A DNA stretch of 8,912 nucleotides from Magnetococcales bacterium. GTDB lineage: Bacteria; Pseudomonadota; Magnetococcia; Magnetococcales; JADFYX01. The position numbers and the translations under genes are program-made. The notes under the pieces are model-generated. The model had not been told where the DNA came from. It ran no database searches and saw nothing but the letters and a program-made list of their open reading frames with translations. Shown piece after piece: positions 1-6,867 of this stretch (the stretch's first letter is position 1; the number at the start of each line of letters is the position of its first letter). The DNA lies in NCBI GenBank assembly GCA_015232795.1, contig JADFYX010000092.1:1-8912 (forward strand), read 5' to 3'.

Positions 1-1115
1 TCGGTATCTCCCACATAGGAGAGATGATTTACTTTAGAACCCTCACCTATATGGGCTTTTTTCAGTTCACAAAAATTTCCAACCTTGGCTTTTGCTTCTA
101 AAACGGAACCAACCCGCAAACGAGCATAGGGGCCAATTTCGTTCGGACCTGTGGTTTTAGCACCGTCAAGGTGGCTAAATGCCTTTACCACTGTATTGGG
201 ACCAAGAGTACTATTGCTAATTTCACAAAATGGACCGATACGACACCCCTCCCCGATTTTTACCCCGACCCCAAAAATAACATTTGGAAAAATAACAACA
301 TCGCGTGCAACAACTAGATCTGGTGCCAACCAACAGGATTCAGGATCAACAAAAGTCACCCCCTCCTCCATGAGGTTTGCCACCTTACGATCCCGATAAA
401 CCTTCTCCAGCTTGGCTAGTTGCAAACGGTTATTAACCCCAGCCAAAGAGAGCGAATCAGAATGGTGGTATGCTGCCCCCGCCCCATTTGCAACTGCCAT
501 GGGAATGATATCAGGAAGATAATACTCCCCTTGGGCATTATTATTATTTATATTTTGGAGCCACTGAGCTAAATTTTTTGTCCTAACACAGTATATGCCA
601 GAGTTAACTTCTTTAATCTTTCTAATTTTAGTATCAGCATCCTTTTCTTCTACCACTTCAAGAAGACCACCAGCAGCATCACGTACTACTCGCCCATATC
701 CAGTTGGTGACTCTATGGTCATACTCAACACTGATAGCTCACGCTTTTCACGACGATGATGCCCGACAAATGTTTTTAATGTTTGGGATTCAACCAGTGG
801 GGTGTCACCGTTGAGAATAAGAAGATCACCTGTAAATCCTTCTAAGGCAGGCATGGCGCACTGTACAGCATGACCTGTGCCTTTTTGTTGGTTCTGGCGC
901 ACCCAGGTAATTGCCGAATCCGGCAAAGCAGCTTCAACCAAGTGGGCTTGGTGTCCGGTAACAATTATTATCCGTGTCGGTTTAAGAGAATCTACAGAAG
1001 CAAGCACATGTTGCAGAAGAGGCCAGCCTGCCAATTCATGGAGAACTTTTGGCTGGCTGGAACGCATCCGTGTACCCTGACCAGCAGCTAAGACTAAAAC
1101 GGCTAATGAACTCAT
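1..1115 (-). CDS. glmU: Bifunctional GlmU (N-acetylglucosamine-1-phosphate uridylyltransferase / glucosamine-1-phosphate acetyltransferase), 3' end cut off
   Basis: Cytoplasmic enzyme that acetylates glucosamine-1-phosphate and then couples it to UTP, giving UDP-GlcNAc for peptidoglycan and lipopolysaccharide. I translated 371 codons from the ATG at 1115; the family is about 455 residues, so roughly the last 80 are outside the window. The N-terminal pyrophosphorylase domain has LAAGQGTRM (residues 9-17), K23, the GTGHA segment (79-83), the NGDTP metal-binding aspartate (D104), NNNAQGEYY (190-199) and GVNNRLQL (226-233). From about residue 250 the hexapeptide left-handed beta-helix begins. It carries ARLR (331-334), the KK pair (352-353) and the HLSY stretch (364-367) that holds the acetyltransferase catalytic histidine in E. 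coli GlmU. An in-frame TAA lies just upstream, so this ATG is the only reasonable start. A GAGGA (1128-1132) sits 12 bases before it, rather far. The gene follows atpC, as in E. coli, but a terminator separates them. Confidence 0.97.
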   Translation of the reverse strand, partial: MSSLAVLVLAAGQGTRMRSSQPKVLHELAGWPLLQHVLASVDSLKPTRIIIVTGHQAHLVEAALPDSAITWVRQNQQKGTGHAVQCAMPALEGFTGDLLILNGDTPLVESQTLKTFVGHHRREKRELSVLSMTIESPTGYGRVVRDAAGGLLEVVEEKDADTKIRKIKEVNSGIYCVRTKNLAQWLQNINNNNAQGEYYLPDIIPMAVANGAGAAYHHSDSLSLAGVNNRLQLAKLEKVYRDRKVANLMEEGVTFVDPESCWLAPDLVVARDVVIFPNVIFGVGVKIGEGCRIGPFCEISNSTLGPNTVVKAFSHLDGAKTTGPNEIGPYARLRVGSVLEAKAKVGNFCELKKAHIGEGSKVNHLSYVGDT

Positions 1116-1136
1116 AAGGCATTATTATCCTCAAAC

Positions 1137-1175
1137 AAAAAAAAGACCGAGCACTGATAGAGTACTCGGTCTTTT
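1137..1175 (-). terminator. Intrinsic terminator ending the atp operon
   Basis: A perfect 11-bp stem pairs AAAAGACCGAG (1141-1151) with CTCGGTCTTTT (1165-1175). After one mismatch, two inner pairs leave a 7-base loop. Read on the minus strand the stem is followed by eight T residues (complement of the A run at 1137-1144), a classic rho-independent terminator 27 bases past the atpC stop. On the plus strand only four T follow the stem, so it could work weakly in that direction, although no plus-strand gene leads into it. Confidence 0.88.
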
Positions 1176-1187
1176 ATATTTAATCAA
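1159..1187 (-). promoter_or_regulatory. Possible glmU promoter overlapping the atp terminator
   Basis: On the minus strand, TTGATT (1187-1182) and TACTCT (1164-1159) are separated by 17 bases; each matches four of six consensus sigma-70 positions. Transcription would start near 1152, in the loop of the terminator hairpin, so the RNA would carry only one arm and escape termination. glmU needs some promoter here because the terminator ends only 21 bases before its start codon. The match is modest and the call is an inference. Confidence 0.3.
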
Positions 1188-1201
1188 TAATGTAACTTAG
1201 G

Positions 1202-1612
1202 CTAATCCTTCTTGCTGTGCACCTCTAAACAGGCTTTGGCATAGTTTAAGCGTTTATTCCAAAAACTCCACTCAGGATCACTTATGACCAACTTATCAAG
1301 CTCTTTTTGCGCCTCTGCCATCTCTTCTCTTGCAACGCTAGGGTCTATATCTAACTTCGCAACCGCACGCTCTACAAGAATGGTGACACGTTCAGCGGTA
1401 ACCTCCGCATAACCACCGCTAATGGCATAACGGTCCGGTTTTTCTCCCCAACCTACTGATAACTCACCAGCATTTAACAGTGTAACCAGATGGGCATGGC
1501 CCGGCAAAACACCAAAACAGCCATCAACACCAGGAGCAACTATAAATCCGGCATCCTCAGATAACATCTGCTCTTCAGGCGTTATAACATCAAGTTGAAA
1601 ACTTACAGCCAT
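1202..1612 (-). CDS. atpC: F1 ATP synthase epsilon subunit
   Basis: Subunit of the central stalk of F1Fo ATP synthase. It sits with gamma on the c-ring, and its C-terminal helices can inhibit ATP hydrolysis. The protein is 136 residues, normal for the family. The N-terminal beta-sandwich (about 1-86) opens with FQLDVITPEEQML and includes the typical GVLPGHAHLVTLL stretch (34-46) and SGGYAEV (65-71). The C-terminal part (about 89-136) is predicted helical and rich in Ala, Glu and Lys, so the full two-domain form is present. GGGAGAGG directly precedes the ATG. It lies 12 bases after atpD and is the last gene of the operon, followed by a strong terminator. Confidence 0.97.
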   Translation of the reverse strand: MAVSFQLDVITPEEQMLSEDAGFIVAPGVDGCFGVLPGHAHLVTLLNAGELSVGWGEKPDRYAISGGYAEVTAERVTILVERAVAKLDIDPSVAREEMAEAQKELDKLVISDPEWSFWNKRLNYAKACLEVHSKKD

Positions 1613-1624
1613 GACCTCTCCCGT

Positions 1625-3043
1625 TTACTTAGCCAATGCCTGTGCTTTGGCAATAGCATCATCGATGGTTCCAACCATATAGAAAGCTGATTCAGGTAGA
1701 TTATCATGTTTTCCTTCAAGAATCTCTTTGAAGGCCCGAATGGTCTCTTTCAATGGAACAAGCACACCTTTTTGTCCGGTAAAGGCTTCTGCAACATGGA
1801 AAGACTGGGATAGGAATTTTTGCATTTTCCTAGCTCTAGCCACAACCAATTTATCATCTTCAGAAAGCTCGTCCATACCCAAAATGGCGATGATGTCTTG
1901 TAGGGATTTATAAGTTTGTAAAACCTCTTGCACATTACGAGCAACGTTATAATGCTCTTCACCAACAACTTGAGGGTCCAAAATTCTAGAGGTAGAGTCC
2001 AGAGGATCAACCGCTGGATAGATACCAATCTCAGCAATTTGCCGAGATAAAACAGTTGTAGCATCAAGATGGGAGAATGCGGTTGCAGGTGCCGGGTCAG
2101 TCAAGTCATCAGCAGGAACATAGATGGCCTGAACTGAGGTAATGGAACCACTTTTGGTGGAGGTAATACGCTCCTGTAGTCCACCCATATCGGTAGCCAG
2201 AGTTGGCTGATAACCCACAGCAGATGGAATCCGTCCCAAAAGTGCTGACACTTCAGAACCAGCTTGGGTAAAGCGGAAAATGTTGTCAATAAAGAGCAAC
2301 ACGTCTTGATTTTTTACATCACGAAAATATTCAGCAACTGTCAACCCAGTCAAAGCCACACGCGCACGAGATCCCGGTGGTTCATTCATCTGACCATAAA
2401 CCAAGGCAGCTTTAGATTTTTCTGGATTGTCTAGATCGATAACTTTAGACTCAACCATCTCGTGGTAAAGATCGTTACCTTCACGGGTTCGCTCTCCAAC
2501 ACCAGCAAAAACTGAAAAACCACCATGGCCCATAGCCACGTTGTTGATCAACTCCATGATCAAAACAGTCTTGCCCACACCAGCACCACCGAAGAGACCG
2601 ATTTTACCGCCCTTGGAGTAAGGAGCCAGGAGATCAACAACTTTAATGCCAGTCTCAAGAATTTCAGCCTCAGTAGACTGTTCCTCAAATAAAGGAGCTT
2701 CCCTGTGCATAGGAAAAGATTCTGTGGTCAGCATAGGACCACGGTTGTCAATAGGGTCACCAACAACGTTCATGATTCTTCCCAAGGTTTCATTACCTAC
2801 AGGAATTTGGATTGGCGCACCAGTTTGCTTAACCTGGGTACCACGAACCAGACCATCGGTTGCATGCATAGCAATTGTGCGAACGGTGCCCTCGCCTACG
2901 TGTTGAGCTACCTCCAACACCATACGCTCAGCATTTTCACGTTCGATATGTAGAGCGTCTAAAATGGCTGGTAACTCACCATCAAAACGGACGTCAACTA
3001 CTGGCCCAATAACCTGAACCACTCGTCCCACTAATTCACTCAT
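1625..3043 (-). CDS. atpD: F1 ATP synthase beta subunit (catalytic)
   Basis: Catalytic subunit of the alpha3beta3 hexamer, which makes ATP from ADP and phosphate at the inner face of the cytoplasmic membrane. The protein is 472 residues, normal for the family. Visible motifs are the P-loop GGAGVGKT (152-159), the catalytic glutamate in GERTREGND (E184), the Walker B strand LLFIDNIFRF ending with D253, and the C-terminal DELSEDD loop (391-397), a conservative variant of DELSEED. The frame stays open upstream to a TTG at 3082. The ATG at 3043 is chosen because GGAGT lies 7 bases before it and the protein then begins MSELVGRVVQVIGPVVDV, as family members do. The 52-base gap after atpG is the longest in the operon and holds a perfect inverted repeat. 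Confidence 0.98.
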   Translation of the reverse strand: MSELVGRVVQVIGPVVDVRFDGELPAILDALHIERENAERMVLEVAQHVGEGTVRTIAMHATDGLVRGTQVKQTGAPIQIPVGNETLGRIMNVVGDPIDNRGPMLTTESFPMHREAPLFEEQSTEAEILETGIKVVDLLAPYSKGGKIGLFGGAGVGKTVLIMELINNVAMGHGGFSVFAGVGERTREGNDLYHEMVESKVIDLDNPEKSKAALVYGQMNEPPGSRARVALTGLTVAEYFRDVKNQDVLLFIDNIFRFTQAGSEVSALLGRIPSAVGYQPTLATDMGGLQERITSTKSGSITSVQAIYVPADDLTDPAPATAFSHLDATTVLSRQIAEIGIYPAVDPLDSTSRILDPQVVGEEHYNVARNVQEVLQTYKSLQDIIAILGMDELSEDDKLVVARARKMQKFLSQSFHVAEAFTGQKGVLVPLKETIRAFKEILEGKHDNLPESAFYMVGTIDDAIAKAQALAK

Positions 3044-3050
3044 TTGGATG

Positions 3051-3055
3051 ACTCC
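3051..3055 (-). promoter_or_regulatory. Ribosome binding site of atpD
   Basis: GGAGT on the minus strand, 7 bases before the ATG at 3043. Its position decides this start over the upstream in-frame TTG at 3082, which has no comparable site. Confidence 0.8.
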
Positions 3056-3059
3056 ATCT

Positions 3060-3074
3060 TCGTAACGGTTACGA
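3060..3074 (-). repeat. Perfect inverted repeat just upstream of the atpD ribosome binding site
   Basis: TCGTAACGGTTACGA is a perfect 15-base palindrome around a central G. In the mRNA it could fold as a 6-bp stem with a CGG triloop, ending 4 bases before the atpD Shine-Dalgarno GGAGT. It lies in the only roomy gap of the operon. A role in mRNA processing or in exposing the beta-subunit start site is possible but unproven. Confidence 0.55.
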
Positions 3075-3095
3075 CAGATCAAACAGCTACTGAAC

Positions 3096-3989
3096 CTAAC
3101 CCTTTAGGGATTCAGAACCGCTGATAATCTCCATCAACTCTGTTGTAATTACAGCCTGCCTTGTGCGGTTATAAGTTATATTCAACTTATTGAGCATATC
3201 ACCTGCATTGCGAACTGCATTATCCATAGCTGTCATTCTAGATCCATGCTCTGAAGCGTCAGACTCAACCAGAGCTTGAAAAACCTGTACAGTCACATTC
3301 TGTGGTAGAAGAACATTTAAAACATCTGCTTCGTCTGGCTCATAATATGGCGCACCAGCAGGATAACCTTCTTCATCATCATCTTCTTTTTTTACTTCAT
3401 CTACTGGCATGGGAATAATCTGTCGCCAGGTCAACTCTTGGCTAATGGCAGATTTAAACTCATTATAAACCATCATACAGACATCAAATTCTCCTTTTTC
3501 AAACTCTACAAGAAGTTTTGACGAAACTTCGCGTTCGGCCTTCTCATAGTTGAGATCTTTTGCTATGCCAATATGAGTACGTTTTATTAAATCCCCAAAC
3601 TGTCTTTTAAGAACATCTCTGCCCTTGGTGCCAATACAGACGAGGGATACATCCATGCCTTGATTTTGTAAAGCCACAACTCTTGACCTTACAGAACGAA
3701 TAACTCCACTGTTAAAGCTACCACAAAGACCACGATCTGCAGTAAAAATAGCTATACAGACACGCTTACCCTTAGGAGCAGCTAACAATGGTGGTGCGCT
3801 ATCTTCATTTGCCATAGAAGCAATGGATTGAATCATCAAACCCATGCCCCGGCTATACGGACGTGTCGCCTGGGCCCGCTCTTGGGAACGACGCAGTTTG
3901 GCAGCCGCAACCATTTTCATAGCTTTGGTGATTTGCCGCGTATTTCCAACCGAACGAATGCGGTTTCGAAGACTTTTCAGATTAGGCAT
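3096..3989 (-). CDS. atpG: F1 ATP synthase gamma subunit
   Basis: Rotating central shaft of F1 that transmits torque from the c-ring to the catalytic sites. The protein is 297 residues. The N-terminal coiled-coil helix has the family signature (MPNLKSLRNRI, then TKAMKMVAAAKL at 21-32). The central Rossmann-like part has DRGLCGSFN (85-93). The C-terminal helix ends RNAGDMLNKLNITYNRTRQ (260-278) followed by ITTELMEIISG, the most conserved gamma stretch. An acidic insert (about residues 200-222, KKEDDDEEGYP and on) lies between the last beta-strand and the C-terminal helix; many bacterial gammas have a loop of variable length there. The ATG at 3989 has GGGAG about 9 bases upstream. It sits 15 bases after atpA. 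Confidence 0.98.
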   Translation of the reverse strand: MPNLKSLRNRIRSVGNTRQITKAMKMVAAAKLRRSQERAQATRPYSRGMGLMIQSIASMANEDSAPPLLAAPKGKRVCIAIFTADRGLCGSFNSGVIRSVRSRVVALQNQGMDVSLVCIGTKGRDVLKRQFGDLIKRTHIGIAKDLNYEKAEREVSSKLLVEFEKGEFDVCMMVYNEFKSAISQELTWRQIIPMPVDEVKKEDDDEEGYPAGAPYYEPDEADVLNVLLPQNVTVQVFQALVESDASEHGSRMTAMDNAVRNAGDMLNKLNITYNRTRQAVITTELMEIISGSESLKG

Positions 3990-4004
3990 ACCCTAATACT
4001 CCCG

Positions 4005-5600
4005 TTACGATGAAGTGTGCATCATGTTTTCTGCCACTTCTGCTTCATGGGCAGTCATCGGAGCACTAGCCGCTTCAAGGTCTTCAAATTTGGCAATAAT
4101 TTTCTTTAAGACAACCTCTAGCTTTCCTTCCGTTTCTTCGGAAAGTTTCTTTTCAGTAGCTATAATCTCTAGCAGATCCTTATGCTGACTACGCATCTCT
4201 TCCAAGATACCGTTCTCAGTTTTAGATATGTCTTTAACTGCTACACCGTCGAGAAGTCCACGGGTACCAGCAAAAAGAATAGATGCCTGTTCTTCCATGG
4301 AAAGCGGCTTATATTGAGCCTGTTTAAGCAACTCCATAAGCCGTTCACCACGATGCAGAAGCTGTTGCGTTGCATCATCAAGATCGGAACCAAACTGAGC
4401 GAAGGCAGCCATTTCACGGAACTGGGCCAAATCAAGACGCAAGGAACCTGCAACCTGTTTAGTAGCCTTAACCTGAGCCGAACCACCCACACGTGAAACT
4501 GACAGACCCACTGAAATAGCAGGGCGCATACCGGAGAAAAACAGCTCGGCCTCTAAGAAGATCTGACCATCGGTAATTGAGATAACATTGGTGGGGATAT
4601 AAGCAGAAACATCACCACCCTGGGTCTCAACGATAGGCAATGCAGTTAAGGAACCACCGCCATTTTCTTGGTTGAGCTTTGCTGCCCGCTCCAAAAGACG
4701 TGAATGGAGATAAAAAACATCACCAGGATAGGCCTCACGTCCCGGAGGACGACGAAGAATAAGAGACATCTGCCGATATGCCACAGCCTGTTTTGATAGA
4801 TCATCATAGATGATCAAGGCATGCATACCGTTGTCCCGATAGTATTCTCCTATAGCACAACCTGTATAGGGAGCCAAAAACTGCAAAGGTGCAGGGTCTG
4901 ATGCAGTAGCAGCCACAACCGTGGTGTACTCCATAGCACCGCCTTTTTCCAGAACCTTAACAACTTGAGCAACAGTTGACCGCTTCTGACCAATGGCTAC
5001 ATATACACAGTACACTGGTTTGTCAGTCTTAAAAGTGCCTTTTTGGTTCAGGATAGCATCGATAGCCACCGCTGATTTACCAGTTTGTCGGTCACCAATA
5101 ATCAATTCACGTTGACCGCGACCAATCGGTACAAGAGCGTCCAACGCTTTTAAGCCTGTGTACAGCGGTTCGTGAACCGACTGCCTGGGAATAATTCCCG
5201 GTGCCACGACCTCAACCAAACCACGTTGGTCGGAATCAATTGGTCCCTTACCATCAATGGGTTTTCCCAACCCATCAACAACCCGTCCAAGTAACCCTTT
5301 GCCTACAGGGACATCAACAATACGGCCGGTCCGCTTAACAATGGAGCCTTCCTTGATACCAACATCGCTGCCAAAAATAACAACACCGACGTTATCCTCC
5401 TCAAGGTTCAAAGCCATACCCTGAGTGCCATCGTCAAATTCGACAAGCTCCCCAGCCATAACCTTATCAAGACCGTGGACCCTGGCAACACCGTCACCAA
5501 TGACGATTACCTGACCCACCTCTGAGACCTCAACCTCTTTACCGTAGTCTGAGATCTGTTTTTTGATGATATCGCTGATTTCGGCGACGCTAATTTGCAT
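4005..5600 (-). CDS. atpA: F1 ATP synthase alpha subunit
   Basis: Non-catalytic nucleotide-binding subunit that alternates with beta in the F1 head and supplies the arginine finger. Visible motifs are the P-loop GDRQTGKS (169-176), Walker B HALIIYDDLS (260-269), the PGDVFYLHSRLLERA block (292-306), and SVGLSVSRVGGSAQ (363-376) with R370 as the probable arginine finger. The start MQISVAEISDIIKKQI is typical of the N-terminal helix that meets delta. At 531 residues it is longer than the common 500-515. The excess is at the C-terminus, where about 20 weakly conserved, Ala/Glu-rich residues end in MMHTSS. The ribosome binding site (GAGAGGG) lies in the last codons of atpH, 6 bases away, so translation is probably coupled. 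Confidence 0.98.
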   Translation of the reverse strand: MQISVAEISDIIKKQISDYGKEVEVSEVGQVIVIGDGVARVHGLDKVMAGELVEFDDGTQGMALNLEEDNVGVVIFGSDVGIKEGSIVKRTGRIVDVPVGKGLLGRVVDGLGKPIDGKGPIDSDQRGLVEVVAPGIIPRQSVHEPLYTGLKALDALVPIGRGQRELIIGDRQTGKSAVAIDAILNQKGTFKTDKPVYCVYVAIGQKRSTVAQVVKVLEKGGAMEYTTVVAATASDPAPLQFLAPYTGCAIGEYYRDNGMHALIIYDDLSKQAVAYRQMSLILRRPPGREAYPGDVFYLHSRLLERAAKLNQENGGGSLTALPIVETQGGDVSAYIPTNVISITDGQIFLEAELFFSGMRPAISVGLSVSRVGGSAQVKATKQVAGSLRLDLAQFREMAAFAQFGSDLDDATQQLLHRGERLMELLKQAQYKPLSMEEQASILFAGTRGLLDGVAVKDISKTENGILEEMRSQHKDLLEIIATEKKLSEETEGKLEVVLKKIIAKFEDLEAASAPMTAHEAEVAENMMHTSS

Positions 5601-5606
5601 CGACTT

Positions 5607-6143
5607 CTACCCTCTCATCTGTGATTTCAATCTGTTTAACTGACCACGTAGTGAATAATCCATCATTACGCTGCCAACCCTTAGCACCACACCACCCAGC
5701 AGGGCAAAATCTGTGGAGACATCTAACTGTACTTTTTTTCCAGTCATTCCAGACAATGAGGAGATTAAACTTTCCTCATGTTTTTTGTTTAATGGAGTCG
5801 CAGAGGTAACATAAACCGTAACTTGACCGCTGCGCTCTTCAACACTGAGTTTATAGGAGGTGACAATACCGTTTATAGCCCCTAAGCGACGCTTTTCAAC
5901 CAGCACCCGCAGGAAATTTCCCGTTATCTCCTCGCCCCCGCCACCCATGAAGGCATCAACAACCTTGTGCTGAGCAGCTTGTGAGGTAGTAGGACTGTTT
6001 AACAGAGAAGCCAAACCCGGAGTCACATTGATAAGCTCGATAAAGCGGTCTAAATCAGAGCCAACTTTCTCAAGTGTTCCTCCTTCATCTGCTAATTCAG
6101 CCAAGGCAGAAGCGTATCGTTTTGCTATGGTACCGTCTTGCAC
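5607..6143 (-). CDS. atpH: F1 ATP synthase delta subunit
   Basis: Delta (OSCP-like) subunit that joins the top of F1 to the peripheral b-stalk. The N-terminal helical domain begins IAKRYASALAELA (numbering starts with the initiator at 6143; about residues 6-18). The C-terminal domain has the family signature DVSTDFALLGGVVLRVGS, then the ending YSLRGQLNRLKSQM. No in-frame ATG exists before the upstream stop. The candidates are TTG at 6149 and GTG at 6143. GAAGGG (6158-6153) is 3 bases from TTG, too close, and 9 bases from GTG, so GTG is preferred (178 residues; 180 with TTG). It is the first gene of the operon; no atpF lies upstream, which is unusual for this group. Confidence 0.95.
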   Translation of the reverse strand: MQDGTIAKRYASALAELADEGGTLEKVGSDLDRFIELINVTPGLASLLNSPTTSQAAQHKVVDAFMGGGGEEITGNFLRVLVEKRRLGAINGIVTSYKLSVEERSGQVTVYVTSATPLNKKHEESLISSLSGMTGKKVQLDVSTDFALLGGVVLRVGSVMMDYSLRGQLNRLKSQMRG

Positions 6144-6152
6144 GACCAATAA

Positions 6153-6158
6153 CCCTTC
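6153..6158 (-). promoter_or_regulatory. Ribosome binding site of atpH
   Basis: GAAGGG on the minus strand. It lies 9 bases before GTG (6143) and only 3 before TTG (6149), and so favours the GTG start. Confidence 0.5.
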
Positions 6159-6352
6159 ATCAAAGTCTAGCTCGAAGTTACCTGATGCAACAGTAACTAT
6201 ATAAGCAATTTCTAATATTTACCACACTCTTAACAGCAAAATTTCTAACATACTTCCTTTCCCATTTCAACATTCCATAGAGTGGCATACAATATTATTT
6301 TTTAAGTTTCATACAAATTAATCTGGCAACAAACCTAAAACACATGATTTTT
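6159..6352. promoter_or_regulatory. Divergent intergenic region between atpH and fxsA
   Basis: AT-rich, non-coding stretch that must hold the promoters of the leftward atp operon and the rightward fxsA gene. For atp, TATAGT on the minus strand (near 6201-6196) is a possible -10 box but lacks a good -35. For fxsA, TACAAT at 6288-6293 is a possible -10 with a poor -35 (TTTCAA, 6265-6270). A 9-base direct repeat AATTTCTAA occurs at 6207-6215 and 6240-6248, a 33-base step. No remnant of atpF or another gene can be seen. Confidence 0.45.
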
Positions 6353-6369
6353 AAGGAACAAAACAGCTA

Positions 6370-6867
6370 ATGTTTAGAATACTGCTTACACTATTTATCG
6401 TGATCCCTATTTTAGAAATTTATCTACTTATCAAGGTTGGGGAGGAGATCGGTCTATTTGCAACCCTTGTTACAATCGTCTTAACTGCCATTATTGGAGC
6501 ATCACTTGTACGTCGCGAGGGGATTAAAACCATAAATTCTCTTCAGACCAGACTTAACAATCAGGAGTTGCCGGGCAAAGAGCTAGCCGACGGTGCCATG
6601 CTGTTGTTAGCCGGGATACTTTTGGTGACACCGGGATTTTTTACCGATGGAGTTGGTTTTATCTTAGCTTTTCCCGTCACCCGTGCCTTACTAAGAAATA
6701 GCCTGACCGCTATTTTGTCGGCCCACATTCAGAGGGGAAGTCACAGCTTTTACTCCCACACCACAACCACAAGAGCAACAGATAGCGATACTATTGAGGG
6801 GGAGTTTAAACCCCATCAGGAACAGTCAAATCCTGAAGAGGGTCAACCTCCTGCAAAGTTGCCCTGA
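6370..6867 (+). CDS. fxsA: FxsA family membrane protein
   Basis: Small inner-membrane protein. E. coli FxsA is known for relieving exclusion of phage T7 by the F plasmid when overexpressed; its normal role is not settled. The 165-residue protein has three hydrophobic segments (about 3-23, 27-47 and 75-101) and the family motif PGFFTD (88-93) in the last one. This is followed by a basic patch and a polar tail (about 120-165) rich in Thr, Glu and Pro, where family members vary. AAGGA lies 12 bases before the ATG, slightly far. The gene is divergent from atpH and convergent with tsaC. Its last 62 bases overlap the tsaC 3' end, and its probable terminator lies within tsaC. Confidence 0.93.
   Translation: MFRILLTLFIVIPILEIYLLIKVGEEIGLFATLVTIVLTAIIGASLVRREGIKTINSLQTRLNNQELPGKELADGAMLLLAGILLVTPGFFTDGVGFILAFPVTRALLRNSLTAILSAHIQRGSHSFYSHTTTTRATDSDTIEGEFKPHQEQSNPEEGQPPAKLP

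Noticed and set aside
151..399. Open frame on the plus strand within glmU
   Set aside because: Lies opposite the GlmU acetyltransferase domain, whose minus-strand translation is conserved throughout; the plus-strand product is low-complexity with no recognisable motif.
538..552. Short ATT triplet repeat
   Set aside because: Encodes the Asn run in the conserved NNNAQGEYY motif of GlmU; it is coding sequence, not a separate repeat element.
870..1091. Two overlapping plus-strand open frames opposite the glmU N-terminus
   Set aside because: They mirror the strongly conserved GlmU nucleotide-binding region and have no motif of their own.
1750..2067. Minus-strand frame of 105 codons within atpD
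   Set aside because: Shifted frame of the conserved beta subunit; the product is Leu/Phe-rich as expected from a frame shadow.
3044..3082. Upstream extension of atpD by 13 codons to a TTG
   Set aside because: The extension reads through the inverted repeat and the ribosome site of the ATG at 3043, and family members begin at MSELVG-like sequence.
4182..4496. Open frames on both strands inside atpA
   Set aside because: Both lie in the conserved alpha C-terminal domain in other frames, without a ribosome site or family resemblance.
6283..6300. TGGCAT sequence resembling a sigma-54 -24 element before fxsA
   Set aside because: The required GC at the -12 position, 10 bases after the GG, is absent (TA there).
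6271..6303. CCATAGAGTGG followed by a run of T, like a small terminator
   Set aside because: The stem is only 3 bp and no plus-strand gene lies upstream.
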